From the NCBI GenBank assembly GCA_964608915.1, contig CAZSQA010000010.1, positions 117,619-181,618 of the forward strand: a stretch of 64,000 nt of DNA. Reading direction: 5' to 3'. The notes below the pieces were generated by a model, which saw only the letters and a list, made by a program, of their open reading frames with translations, made no database searches and was not told the origin of the DNA. Source of the stretch: QWQI01 sp964608915 (GTDB lineage Bacteria; Planctomycetota; Planctomycetia; Isosphaerales; Isosphaeraceae). Position numbers and translations under genes: made by a program. Shown here in pieces: positions 18,476 through 28,100 of this stretch; the stretch's first letter is position 1; each line of letters begins with the position of its first letter.

Positions 18476-19903
18476 ATGAGCCACGCCGACGACGAAGATC
18501 TGGCCCCCTACGAACTGGATCAGCCTGCCCCGGGCGGTTCGAAATCCGGTTCGGGATCGACGTTCAGGCCTGCCCCGGGCCGTACCGGAGGCGCCAGCGA
18601 AAAGCTGCCGCCCCGGGCCCCGATCGAGCGTGACGAGCCGCCGCGAGCCGGGCGATCGACCTTCCGGCCGGCCGAAGCGGGCTCAGGCACATCGAAGCCG
18701 AAGCGTCGGGCTGTCGCGGACGAAGACACAGGGCCGAACTTCGAGCCGGTGAAGTCGCGGAAAAACCGCGACGATCTCGACGAGGACGACAAATTCTCCG
18801 CCGGCGGCGGCCCTTCTCTGCTGGAACGTGTCCTGTTCGGCAAGGTCGGCACCAAGCAGCTTGCCCTGTTCTATCGCCAGTTCGGCCAATACCTTACGGC
18901 CGGCATGGATGTCGGGCAGTCGCTGCGCGGGCTACAGAAGCACTTCTCAGGGCGTGCTCTGGGGCCCGTGATCGCCCGCATGACCGACGCCGTAAAGTCG
19001 GGCCGGACGCTGGCGGAAGCCTTCGAACGCGAGCCTCAGGCATTCGACCGCCTGGCCGTGAACATGATTCGCGCCGCCGAAGCGCGTGGCGCCGTGCCCG
19101 AGATCCTCAGCGAACTGGCCCAGGTGGCCGAATTCCGGGCGCGGACCGTGCGAAATGTCGCATCGGCCGCGATTTATCCGATCATCGTGCTTTCGATGGC
19201 CACGATCTGCCTGCTGGTGATCGCCGTGTTCGTCGGGCCGCTGTTCAATGGCATCCTGTCCGACATGATCCCTGAATCGAAGCGGGGCGACTTGTGGCTG
19301 CCCACGAAATTGCTGTTCCGGTTCAATTCGCTGATGATGGCCCTGGGGCCGCTGATGCCCGTCTTTCTGCTGATCGGCACCGTCATCGGCATCTGGGCGG
19401 CTTACAAAACCGAACCCGGGCGGGCGATTCTGGACGAAATCTACTGGTACGTGCCCGTGTTCGGCAAAATCCAGAAGAATATCGACCTTTCGCGCATGGC
19501 CCGGATGCTGGGCGCACTGCTGGAGGCCGGCGTGGCGACGCCCGACGCGCTCAGCCTGACGGCTGGCGTGGTGCGGCTGAAACCGTTCGAACGTGCACTG
19601 GAAGAAGCCGCGGTCGCGACCCGCGACGGCGACGAAATCGGGCCGGTTTTCACGAAGTCGGGCCGGTTTCCGTTCGAAGTGGTAGGGCTGATCGAAACGG
19701 GCGAGACGACGGGCAACCTGCCGCGATCTCTCGCCCGCATGGCCGACGATTTCGAAGAACAGGCCACGGTAATGATCAAGAGCCTTTCGACGCTGCTTCA
19801 GCCGATCATCACGATCGTTCTGGGGCTGATCGTCGGCTTCATCGCCATCGCGTTCGTGGGCCTGATCGCAGCCGTGTTCACGAGCCTGGCCAGCGGGATT
19901 TGA
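18476..19903 (+). CDS. Type II secretion system F-like inner-membrane protein
   Basis: 475 residues. The first 110 residues are Pro-, Gly- and Asp-rich and probably disordered. Two T2SSF domains follow. The first begins FYRQFGQYLTAGMDVGQSLRGL and ends in the span IYPIIVLSMATICLLVIAVF; the second begins DLSRMARMLGALLEAGVATP and includes VVGLIETGETTGNLPRSL, with a final span IVLGLIVGFIAIAFVGLIAAV. Proteins of this family form the cytoplasmic-membrane platform of type II secretion and type IV pilus systems. No GspE ATPase or pseudopilin lies next to it, so it is an orphan here. The ATG at 18476 has AGAGG just upstream. Confidence 0.92.
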   Translation: MSHADDEDLAPYELDQPAPGGSKSGSGSTFRPAPGRTGGASEKLPPRAPIERDEPPRAGRSTFRPAEAGSGTSKPKRRAVADEDTGPNFEPVKSRKNRDDLDEDDKFSAGGGPSLLERVLFGKVGTKQLALFYRQFGQYLTAGMDVGQSLRGLQKHFSGRALGPVIARMTDAVKSGRTLAEAFEREPQAFDRLAVNMIRAAEARGAVPEILSELAQVAEFRARTVRNVASAAIYPIIVLSMATICLLVIAVFVGPLFNGILSDMIPESKRGDLWLPTKLLFRFNSLMMALGPLMPVFLLIGTVIGIWAAYKTEPGRAILDEIYWYVPVFGKIQKNIDLSRMARMLGALLEAGVATPDALSLTAGVVRLKPFERALEEAAVATRDGDEIGPVFTKSGRFPFEVVGLIETGETTGNLPRSLARMADDFEEQATVMIKSLSTLLQPIITIVLGLIVGFIAIAFVGLIAAVFTSLASGI

Positions 19904-20004
19904 TCCCGGCCATCGGGCCGGTTACATTGATCCGAAGTCCGACCTTGCCTGAACCCATCTCCCCGAGCGCCTCCCTGGCGTTCCATCTGGAGGTAGCCCA
20001 TCCC

Positions 20005-21408
20005 ATGTTTCGCATCGTTTCGATCGTCTCCGTTTTCTTCCTTGCGATCGGTGGTCAGTCGACTTTTGCCGCTGGCTGGAAAGTGGGTGTGGCGAAGCTC
20101 GATATCACGCCGAAAAATCCGGGCTGGATGTCGGGCTACGCAGCCCGCACCGGGCCGGCCACCGGGGCGGCGCATCCGTTGTGGGCCAAGGCGGTTGCGC
20201 TTGAAGACGCCGCAGGCAACAAGTCGGTGCTGGTGACGATCGACGTCGTCGGCATCGCGCGTGATGTCGAAGTGCCCGCGGCCGAAGCGATCACGAAGAA
20301 AACGGGCATCCCCCGCTCGGGCATCGCCTTCGCCTGCTCGCACACGCACTGCGGGCCCGTGGTCGGCCAGAACCTGCTGACGATGTACGATCTCAGCGAA
20401 ACCGAAATAGCGAAGACCCTGTCTTACACGGCCATGCTCACGCACGAACTGGGTACGCTGGCCGCGAAAGCCGTCGCTGAACTGAAGCCCGCCACGCTGC
20501 ACACCGGCATCGGCCGCACGAGCTTCGCCGTGAACCGGCGCGAAAATCCGGCCGACAAGGTGGTCGAGTTGAGAAAGAACCTGGCGCTGAAGGGCCCGGT
20601 CGATCATGACGTGCCGGTGCTCGTGGCGAAGGACGAATCGGGCAAGGTCTTCGCCATCGTCACACAATATGCCTGCCACTGCACCACGCTCGACTACGAC
20701 AAATACTCGGGCGATTACGCCGGTTACGCCCAGATCGCCCTGGAGAAACAGTATCCCGACGCCGTGGCCCTGTTCGCGGCCGGTTGCGGGGCCGACGCCA
20801 ACCCCCTGCCCCGCCGATCCGTCGAGCTGGCCGAACAATACGGCAGCCGTCTGGCCCATGCGACGAGCGTGGTGGTCGACCACGGCCTGGCCCCGCTGGA
20901 AGGCGACCGCCTGGCCCACGCCTTCGAGGAAATCCCGCTGAAGCACGCCAAAGTGCCGAACAAGGCTGAACTCGAAGCCGAAACGAAAGACGCCAACAAA
21001 TACATTGCTGGCCGTGCGAAAATGCTGCTGGCACGGCTGGGCGGGTATGACAAAGATTCGCCCCTGTTCCCCAAACGGGGCGAGGACGGCAATCTCACGC
21101 CCACTTATCCCTACCCGGTTCAGGTCTGGAGCCTGGGCAAGGACATCGACTGGATCTTCCTGGGCGGTGAAGTGGTCGCCGATTATTCGCTGCGTCTGAA
21201 GCGTTCGAACGGCTCGGGCCGAACCTGGGTGACGGCCTATGCCAACGACGTCATGGCCTATATCCCCAGCCTGCGGGTGCTGAAGGAAGGCGGTTACGAG
21301 GGGGCGACCTCGATGATCTACTATGGCCTGCCGAGCCCGTGGTCGGAGTCGGTCGAAGAGGACATCATCTCGGCCGTCGTCCGGCTGATCGGCCAGGTGC
21401 GCAAGTGA
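20005..21408 (+). CDS. Neutral/alkaline ceramidase-like secreted hydrolase
   Basis: 467 residues from the ATG at 20005 (GGAGGT about 10 nt upstream). A signal peptide covers residues 1-23 (VFFLAIGGQSTFA). The N-terminal neutral/alkaline non-lysosomal ceramidase domain shows KLDITPKNPGWMSGY and the zinc-binding ACSHTHCGPVVG (111-121), then YACHCTTL, and later IDWIFLGGEVVADY. Characterised members hydrolyse ceramide amide bonds. Planctomycete genomes carry many diverged copies whose substrates are unknown, so ceramidase activity is not assured. It lacks the C-terminal immunoglobulin-like domain of true ceramidases. It begins 101 nt after the GspF-like gene. Confidence 0.85.
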   Translation: MFRIVSIVSVFFLAIGGQSTFAAGWKVGVAKLDITPKNPGWMSGYAARTGPATGAAHPLWAKAVALEDAAGNKSVLVTIDVVGIARDVEVPAAEAITKKTGIPRSGIAFACSHTHCGPVVGQNLLTMYDLSETEIAKTLSYTAMLTHELGTLAAKAVAELKPATLHTGIGRTSFAVNRRENPADKVVELRKNLALKGPVDHDVPVLVAKDESGKVFAIVTQYACHCTTLDYDKYSGDYAGYAQIALEKQYPDAVALFAAGCGADANPLPRRSVELAEQYGSRLAHATSVVVDHGLAPLEGDRLAHAFEEIPLKHAKVPNKAELEAETKDANKYIAGRAKMLLARLGGYDKDSPLFPKRGEDGNLTPTYPYPVQVWSLGKDIDWIFLGGEVVADYSLRLKRSNGSGRTWVTAYANDVMAYIPSLRVLKEGGYEGATSMIYYGLPSPWSESVEEDIISAVVRLIGQVRK

Positions 21409-21451
21409 CGTAAGTCATGTTCGCAATTCTGGTTCACGTTGAGTTTTGCAG

Positions 21452-21490
21452 GCGGCGGTCAGGCGAATTCCTGAACCGCCGCAACTTTTT
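21452..21490 (+). terminator. Terminator after the ceramidase-like gene
   Basis: The stem GCGGCGGT..AGG / CCT..ACCGCCGC, with a small internal mismatch and a 6-nt loop, is followed by AACTTTTTTCG. Confidence 0.7.
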
Positions 21491-21555
21491 TCGCTTCTTT
21501 CGAAAGATATCGGCCCGTCGCGACACAAACAAGACGTAACGACGAGGGATGAACC

Positions 21556-22122
21556 TTGGCCGAAGACGTGACGGACGGACAACTGCTGACACGTCTGGCC
21601 GCTGGCGATGCCGGGGCGTTCGACCATCTGGTCGCCCGGCATGAGCCGGTCGTGCGGCGGCAGGCCCGGCGGCTGCTGGCCTGGCGGGCGGATGTGGACG
21701 ACGTCGTTCAGGAAGTCTTTCTGGCCTTGTGGCGCGGGCACGGCCGCTTTCGTGGCGAAAGTGCCCTGAGCACATGGCTGCTCACGATCACCATTCGCGA
21801 ATGCCGGCGCAAGCTGCGCAAAGAGTATTTGCGGGACAAACTCATCGGCCGGTTGCGGATCGTGGCGAGCGGATTCGAAATCGTTCGGGACCCGATGCCG
21901 GTCGATGACGACGAGAATCGGCGTCTCGAGGCCGCGGTCGCGGCATTGCCTTCGAAATTGCGGGAGGTCGTCGTGCTGCATTATCTGGAAGGGCTTTCCA
22001 TCGATGAAGCCGCTCAGGCGCTTGGGCTCAAACGGTCGGTCGTCGACGTGCGGCTGACGCGTGCCCGGCAGAAACTGGCGGAATCGCTGCGGGACGACGA
22101 TGCCCCGGGAGGCCGGTCATGA
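21556..22122 (+). CDS. ECF-family RNA polymerase sigma factor
   Basis: 188 residues. Region 2 runs from GDAGAFDHLVARHEPVVRRQARRLL through DDVVQEVFLALWR to STWLLTITIRECRRKLRKE. Region 4 is LPSKLREVVVLHYLEGLSIDEAAQALGLKRSVVDVRLTRARQKL. The start appears to be TTG at 21556: GAGGG lies 8 nt upstream, and the nearest ATG (21549) is out of frame. The stop overlaps the ATG of the next gene by 4 nt (ATGA), so the partner is translationally coupled. It would direct RNA polymerase to a small regulon, typically in response to envelope signals released through the coupled membrane protein. Confidence 0.93.
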   Translation: MAEDVTDGQLLTRLAAGDAGAFDHLVARHEPVVRRQARRLLAWRADVDDVVQEVFLALWRGHGRFRGESALSTWLLTITIRECRRKLRKEYLRDKLIGRLRIVASGFEIVRDPMPVDDDENRRLEAAVAALPSKLREVVVLHYLEGLSIDEAAQALGLKRSVVDVRLTRARQKLAESLRDDDAPGGRS

Positions 22123-22655
22123 ACGAAGACAAACTGGCGGAAACGCTGGCGAAGATCGATGCGGGCCTTCTGGCCGATGAGGGCCCCCGAAATACGATCG
22201 CTGCCGATTCGATTCGCCGGTTGCATCTGCGGCGGCGATCGCGCACCCGTTCGATCATCGTGGCATCTTTCGGGATCATCGCGATCGTGACGACGGTCGT
22301 ATTTCGAGCCATGCGGGATCGAGATGATTCCAGCGGTATCGGTCGACCAGTACCGATCGTGTCGAATGATGAAACAGGTTCGAAGCCACCGGACGAACCG
22401 GCGAAGGTCACTTCGAAACCCGATTTTGAATTGGCCACGGTTTCGAACCCGGCGATGAATTTCGAACTTGAGATGATGCATGAATCGATCGCTGGGAATC
22501 TCTTGAAGCTTGCCCGGTTGAGAAAGACCGGCGGGAGCCCCGAATCGGACTGGCGACGGGACCTGGACTTCGTGTTGAAAAACTATCCAGGCACGATCGC
22601 GGCGGAGACGGCCCGGATCGAATTCGGCACGGGGCCGGAAACGAAAACCAATTGA
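22119..22655 (+). CDS. Putative anti-sigma-like single-span membrane protein
   Basis: 178 residues, translationally coupled to the ECF sigma gene by an ATGA overlap. A short cytoplasmic N-terminus (MNEDKLAETLAKIDAGL) precedes an Arg-rich patch (LHLRRRSRTR), one membrane span (SIIVASFGIIAIVTTVVF, about residues 45-62) and an external domain of about 110 residues. There is no HxxxCxxC zinc anti-sigma motif. Position and topology suggest it binds or regulates the sigma factor, but this is inferred from context only. The external part (LARLRKTGGSPESDWRRDL, then a final TIAAETARIEF) resembles no family I know. Confidence 0.72.
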   Translation: MNEDKLAETLAKIDAGLLADEGPRNTIAADSIRRLHLRRRSRTRSIIVASFGIIAIVTTVVFRAMRDRDDSSGIGRPVPIVSNDETGSKPPDEPAKVTSKPDFELATVSNPAMNFELEMMHESIAGNLLKLARLRKTGGSPESDWRRDLDFVLKNYPGTIAAETARIEFGTGPETKTN

Positions 22656-22679
22656 AGGAATTCGAACAGGAGCGGAACG

Positions 22680-23573
22680 ATGAAGATGGCGAAACTGGCG
22701 GTGATGGCCACGATCGGTTGCCTGTCGACGGCGATGCAGACGTATGGGCAACTGGAGTCGAAAAAGCCTGAGCTGACGCAGGAGCGAAAGGGCGAGCTCG
22801 CGTATTATCGTAAATTGCACGAGGATCTTCAGACGAAGCTCAAAGAGGTTCGCCATGCCATCGGGCTAGCCGGCGCGAATGGCACAGGCGAAAAGGCGGG
22901 AGTCGACAGGTGCGAGGAACTTTCGGTACGGATCTCCGAACTGAAAACGGAGAGAGCCGCGGCGTATCGTACGATTTCCCGCAACGAGTCGAAGCAGATG
23001 GTGTTGCAGGCGAAGCTCGTCCGGATCGAGAAGGAACTGGCGCGGGCATTGCAGGAAATGCCGAACGATCCAGTGGCCCAGGCCCTGAAGAAACTGGTGG
23101 AAATCGACGAATCGGCCTACACGCTGATGAAGAAGAAGTTCGAGGCTGGGCAGATTCCTTCGAACGAGCTGTCGACTTCCGAGCGTAAACTGGCCGAATC
23201 CCGGCTCGAACTGGCGAAGCATCAGTGGGAAGAATCAGCCGATGTCCGCAAGGCTCTCGCGGCCGCGAACGCGGCGATCGAAGAAGCCGTTTTCGAAACG
23301 GAAATGCAAGTCAGCGAAAAAGCTCAGGTCGAAAAGGAGATCGCCGCACTCGCCAACGAAAGGGGCCGGCTCAAAGCACTCGTCCTGGAAGAATCCGAAT
23401 TGATGCAACGTTCGGCCGATATCCTGCATATGATGGGCATCATTCGGGGAGAGCATCCTCTCGATGTTCAGGATAACATCTCCGAAAGGCTGCGAAAACA
23501 GGGCGTCAAACTATACGAGCCTGGCAAGCCGGTCGAGAAAGCTGCCGAACCTTCCACCGATCCCGGCAAGTGA
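22680..23573 (+). CDS. Exported coiled-coil protein, hypothetical
   Basis: 297 residues. A signal peptide (LAVMATIGCLSTAMQTYGQ, cleavage near residue 24) is followed by an almost wholly helical, charged protein. Heptad-like stretches cover about 30-60, 85-125, 160-190 and 195-245 (KAQVEKEIAALANERGRLK), with a Pro-rich end. It begins 24 nt after the putative anti-sigma gene and is likely the third gene of the ECF transcript, ending at a terminator. It may be a periplasmic structural or sensing component of that system. No catalytic motif is visible. Confidence 0.7.
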   Translation: MKMAKLAVMATIGCLSTAMQTYGQLESKKPELTQERKGELAYYRKLHEDLQTKLKEVRHAIGLAGANGTGEKAGVDRCEELSVRISELKTERAAAYRTISRNESKQMVLQAKLVRIEKELARALQEMPNDPVAQALKKLVEIDESAYTLMKKKFEAGQIPSNELSTSERKLAESRLELAKHQWEESADVRKALAAANAAIEEAVFETEMQVSEKAQVEKEIAALANERGRLKALVLEESELMQRSADILHMMGIIRGEHPLDVQDNISERLRKQGVKLYEPGKPVEKAAEPSTDPGK

Positions 23574-23610
23574 AGCAGAATAGCCGATGCCGCATCATGT
23601 CTGATTTCAC

Positions 23611-23639
23611 GAAGCCCGGGCCGATTCGGTCCGGGCTTC
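23611..23639 (+). terminator. Terminator hairpin closing the ECF operon
   Basis: A 12-bp stem GAAGCCCGGGCC/GGTCCGGGCTTC (one G-T pair) with a 5-nt loop. The T-tract is poor (CCGATTTG follows), so it may be an attenuating or Rho-assisted terminator. Confidence 0.6.
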
Positions 23640-23867
23640 CGATTTGCACCCTCTCGGTACCTTGATTCGATCGAAACCGATTCTCAAGAACCGGCCACTT
23701 GACTCACTGGTTCGAGTCTGATCGAATTCGCAACTTGTGCCTGCTCGGATTGGCGTGCGAGCGCTTTCGAATCGCCGTATTCGGCCAGCAAGATCGTCGA
23801 TGATTCGCCGATTCGATCAGCGGTAAACACTTCCCCAAAATGGCCGATTTCCAGCGGAGCGAGTTCG

Positions 23868-24677
23868 ATGACGACGAGCGATGTCGTGCGGTTTTGCACT
23901 TCCACGGAAGAAAAGCGCAAGCGGCCGGGCATATTCGTCGTCAATCTTCTCGTGTGGCTCTGGCTCGGCTTTCTCGTGTTCGCCACGCTGGGGTCGATTC
24001 TGATCCTTTACGGAATCATCTGGGTGTTCCGCGTGATGTTCGCGGAGTTCAACGTCAGGCGGATTCAGGCTCTGGGCACGGCGGTTTCGGAGAAGCAGTT
24101 TCCCGAGGTGACGCACGCCCTGCGCGACGTGTGCGATTACCTGGGCGTGGAGGAAGAGCCGCGGGTGATCGTGCTGAACGACTCGCAGTTGAACGCGTTC
24201 GCGATGTCGTTCGCGAAGCGGCGCGTCGTCGTGCTGCTTTCCGAAACGCTCGAGGGAATTCTTGATAGCCCGAGCGAGCTGCGATTCATCATCGGGCACG
24301 AGATCGGGCATCATCTGCTCGATTTCAGCAAGCGCGGGCATTTCGAAATCTACAGGTCACCGTCGTATAAGGCCGCACGTGAGATGACGTGTGACAATCT
24401 CGGCCATTACGTGTCCGGCGATCTTCAGAAGTCGAAGCGCTTGATCCGCCGCCTGGCGGTCGGCCATGAGCTGGAGTCGCGGCTGGACGAAGAGTATCTG
24501 GTCGAAGAATCCGACTATCTCTATTCGGGAATCTCCGGCTGGCTGTTGAAGAACTATTTTACGTATCCGGCCGTCGGCAAACGGTTGCTGAACCTGATGG
24601 AATTCGACGAACGAATGCGACGCATGAGAGTCGTCGAAGGCGAAGCGGAAGCCGACGAACTCGAGGTGGTCGGCTGA
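23868..24677 (+). CDS. M48-family zinc metalloprotease
   Basis: 269 residues. Two hydrophobic segments (residues about 22-40 and 41-58) anchor the N-terminus. The active site is IIGHEIGHHLL with HEIGH at 144-148, and the third zinc ligand is probably E172 in AAREMTCDNLG (the family's ExxCD arrangement). The strand NDSQLNAFAM (104-113) is the M48 'N-A-F' substrate-binding edge. The family (HtpX/Ste24-like) degrades damaged membrane proteins or acts in stress response. It stands alone between a terminator and the long upstream region of the DUF4175-like gene. Confidence 0.88.
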   Translation: MTTSDVVRFCTSTEEKRKRPGIFVVNLLVWLWLGFLVFATLGSILILYGIIWVFRVMFAEFNVRRIQALGTAVSEKQFPEVTHALRDVCDYLGVEEEPRVIVLNDSQLNAFAMSFAKRRVVVLLSETLEGILDSPSELRFIIGHEIGHHLLDFSKRGHFEIYRSPSYKAAREMTCDNLGHYVSGDLQKSKRLIRRLAVGHELESRLDEEYLVEESDYLYSGISGWLLKNYFTYPAVGKRLLNLMEFDERMRRMRVVEGEAEADELEVVG

Positions 24678-24839
24678 AAGATTGCCTCAAGGATCGCTCG
24701 AAGTTTCCGTCATGCCGAGTGTGTGCTTGACTGGCGGGATCGTACTCAAAGATCAAGGCTGGCCGAACCCTGGGCAACCCGGTTTCACTTTGCCATGAAA
24801 GTCTTATCCACGCACGTCGGCACATCGCAAAACCTTGAG

Positions 24840-24896
24840 AAAATGGGGTCTGGCTCACGCCATAGCGCAGCGAAGGCGAGTGCCTGACCCCATTTT
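24840..24896. repeat. REP-like inverted repeat with a TGGGGTC core
   Basis: The 22-nt arms AAAATGGGGTCTGGCTCACGCC and GGCGAGTGCCTGACCCCATTTT pair with three mismatches around a 13-nt centre. The AAAATGGGGTCAGGC type of arm is a recurrent form of REP sequences mobilised by REP-associated tyrosine transposases. No transposase lies in this window. Confidence 0.6.
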
Positions 24897-25082
24897 CGCC
24901 CTGGAGTGAACCAGAACACTTTGAGGAACAGGATTTCGCACCGTCGAAATCAAACCGCTCTTGCCGTCTTGGAAAAAAATGGGCACGGATTCGAAGCCTG
25001 CCAGGCATACGGGGCAGGTATGATCGCGAACTTCCGCACGGAATTCGCCGGGTGTCGGAAAATCGAACCGGGGCGTGGTCGT

Positions 25083-25112
25083 TTGCCCAACGACCGGAAG
25101 CCGACATATAAT
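25083..25112 (+). promoter_or_regulatory. Sigma-70-type promoter for the DUF4175-like gene
   Basis: TTGCCC at 25083-25088, an 18-nt spacer and a perfect TATAAT at 25107-25112. It is about 62 nt before the chosen ATG. Confidence 0.55.
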
Positions 25113-25174
25113 GGGGGATCGGAGAACGCTGGGAAGGTATGCACGGTTTCGGGCAATTCCGGGGAACGACAGCC

Positions 25175-28100
25175 ATGGCGACGCATGACGATACGCAATC
25201 GGCGGCACGCGGGCGGATGCTCGAATATGCCGAATTCGTCGAAGACCAGGTCGCCCGGGCCTGTGCCCGGATCAAAAACAACGACATGTTCCGGGCCACG
25301 CTCTGGCTGGTGACGGTCGGGCTGGCTGTACTTTTTCTGGAGATCGTGCTGGATCACACCGTCGAACTGCCCCTGGTCGCTCGCCGCAGTGTGCTTTATG
25401 GCGGTCTGGTGGCCGGGGCGATTTATGCCGGCCTGCGGATCGTGCGGCCGATGTTCATGCGGGTGAACGACCTTTACGCCGCCAAGTCGATCGAATCGGT
25501 CGACCCGCACTTCAAGAACAGCTTGATCAATTATCTGCGGCTGCGGGAAGATGCCGACAAGATTCCGCCCTCGGTGCTGAAATCGATCGAAGCCCGGGCC
25601 GTGAACGACCTGACGTCCGTGAACGTGGACGACGTCGTCGATCCCTCACCGGTGACGCAGCTCAGTTACGCACTGGCGGCGATCGTCGTGGGCCTGTGTC
25701 TGTATTCGTGGATCACGCCGAAGAATATCTGGGACTCGGCCCGGCGGGCGTTTCTGGCCGATGTCGCCCGGCCGACGAATACGCGATTCGCCAACGTCAG
25801 CCCCGGCGAAGACCCCGACGCCCCCAAGGTCGTCACCGGTCTGCCCGTGAATTTCAGCGTGGAAACGCTGGGCGCCCAACCCGACACGGTGACGCTCTTC
25901 ACCAGTCGCGACGGCGGCAAGAGCTTCGCGGAGACGCCGATGGCCAAAGGTCGTTCGTTCGCGGACCCCTGGACGGTGACGGTCGAAAAAGCCCCGGGCG
26001 AGATGCTTTATTACATGGCCGGCGGCGACGGCCGCACGCGCACGTATGAAATGAAAGCCATGCCGGTGGCGTTGGTGGAGAGCGTCACGCTGGACTACGA
26101 CTTCCCCGCCTATGCCAAGGCCCCGCGGCGTGAAGGCGTGACCGACGGCAACGTGGAAGCCCTGCAGGGCACACGTGTGACGGTGACGGCCATGACCAAT
26201 CAGCCGGCGCGGTCGGGTCTGCTCGATTTCGGCCCGCGGCCGCCGGTGGCTCTGGCGCCCCTTCCGGGCGAGCCTCGCAAGCTGAAGGGCACGTTCGTCG
26301 TCGAGGCGAACGGTCAATACTCGGTGCGTTTCAACACCGTCGACGGGCAGACGAACCCGGAGCCGGTGCTTTATGACATTCGCGTGGTGAAGGACGTTCC
26401 GCCGACGGCCCGGTTCATCCGGCCCGAAACGCCCACGCAGCGGCCGGCGAATGCACGGGTGCCGCTGGTGATCGAAGCGACGGACGATTTCGGCATCACT
26501 TCCGCCCAGCTCCATGTTTACAAGGGCGGTGAGATCCTTCAGCAGGCCGTAGAGCTGGTCGATCCGAAGTCGAAAGAGGCTCTCAAGCAGATCCAGACGA
26601 CGATCGCCCTGGATCTCAAGCCACTGAGCCTGCGTGACGGTGACCGGATTCAGTACTGGCTGACGCTGAAGGACAACTGCGAACTCCAGACCAACCGTTT
26701 CGAAACGGCGAAGCAGGAGATCGTGATCCAGCCGCCGGTGACCGAGCCGGAGCGGGATCAGCTTGCCCGGAACGAAATGGCCCAGGCCAAGGAAGAACTC
26801 GGCCAGCAGGAACCTCAGCCGGAAGATCAGCCTGGCCAGCAGGGGCAGAATTCGCAGACCGGCGAAGGCCAGAAGGGGCAGGAAAACCAGGGTGAAAACC
26901 AGTCGAAGGATCAGCGACGGTCGGGCGACGAGCAGAAGAAGAACGATCAGGGCAAGCAGGGCCAGGGCAAGTCTGGCCAGGGGAACGAATCCGAATCGGC
27001 CGCGCCGGGCGACAACGCGAAATCAGGCGGCCCCCAGGGCAAGGGTCAGCAGTCTCCGAGCGACGGATCGGCCACGGGCAAGAACGATCAGGGTAAGGGG
27101 CAGAGTGGCCAGGGTGGCGAGAATTCGAAGGATTCACAGAAGCCGAAAGGTAAGTCGGGCGAGCGGAATCAGGGCCAGGGTGGTGAGAATCCGGAGACGA
27201 AATCCGAGCGGGGCGAAAACGCTCCGAAAGACGCTTCGAAGCAGGAATCGCAAAATTCCGAACGCTCCGGCGAGCAGGAAAAAAAGGGCCAGCAGGGGCG
27301 TAACGGCGAGCGGGAACAGGGAAAGAGTCCAACCGGCGAACGCCCGCCCGGCGGTGAGGAAACCGGCAAGGCGGAACCTGGCCGGAAGCCGGACGCGACC
27401 GAACGATCGACCGAAAAATCGGGCGAACGGCCTCAAGGCGAACAGGAAAAATCGAACCGGCCTGAGCCAGGCGAGCAGTCGAAGGGTCAGCAGGGCGAAC
27501 GATCTGGTCAGGAAAAAGAAAAATCGGCTGAGAAATCCAAATCCGGCGAACGGAAAGATGGACAGCCCGGCGCGAATGAGAAAAGCGAGCCTGGCGAAAA
27601 GGGTGAGCCCAATGGCCTGCCGAAGGGCGAACCCGAGAAGGGCGAACCGAACGAGAATGCCCGTCAGCGATCGCTGGACGAACTGACGCAACAGGATCGG
27701 GAGAAGCTCGATCGCTTGCGGAAAGCCCTGGGTATGGACAATCAGCCCAAACCGCAAGATGGCCAGCCGGGTCAGGGCGAAGAGAATCCGGCCGGCGAAC
27801 AGGCGAAGTCAGACGATCAGCGAAAGGGCGAGCCGTCGAAATCCGGCGATCAGGAGAAAGGCGAAGCCGGTAAGGAAACCGGCGAGGAAAAGGGCGAACG
27901 CTCGAAATCTGGCGGTCAGGAAAAGGGTGAAGCTGGTCAGGAGAAAGGCGAGCAATCGAAGTCCGGCGGTCAGGAGAAGGGTGAAGCTGGTCTGGAGAAA
28001 GGCGAGCAATCGAAGTCCGGCGGCCAGGAAAAGGGTGAGCAATCCAAGACCGGCGGTCAGGAAAAGGGCGAAGCTGGTCAGGAAAAAGGCGAGCAATCGA

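Larger units (their letters stand above)
24678..25174. other. Spacer of about 500 nt with a REP-like hairpin and a promoter
   Basis: No supported gene. It contains the inverted repeat at 24840-24896 and the promoter at 25083-25112, each listed separately. Confidence 0.6.

Noticed and set aside
23684..23986. A 100-codon minus-strand frame upstream of the M48 gene
   Set aside because: It overlaps the M48 start on the other strand and has no family features or ribosome-binding site.
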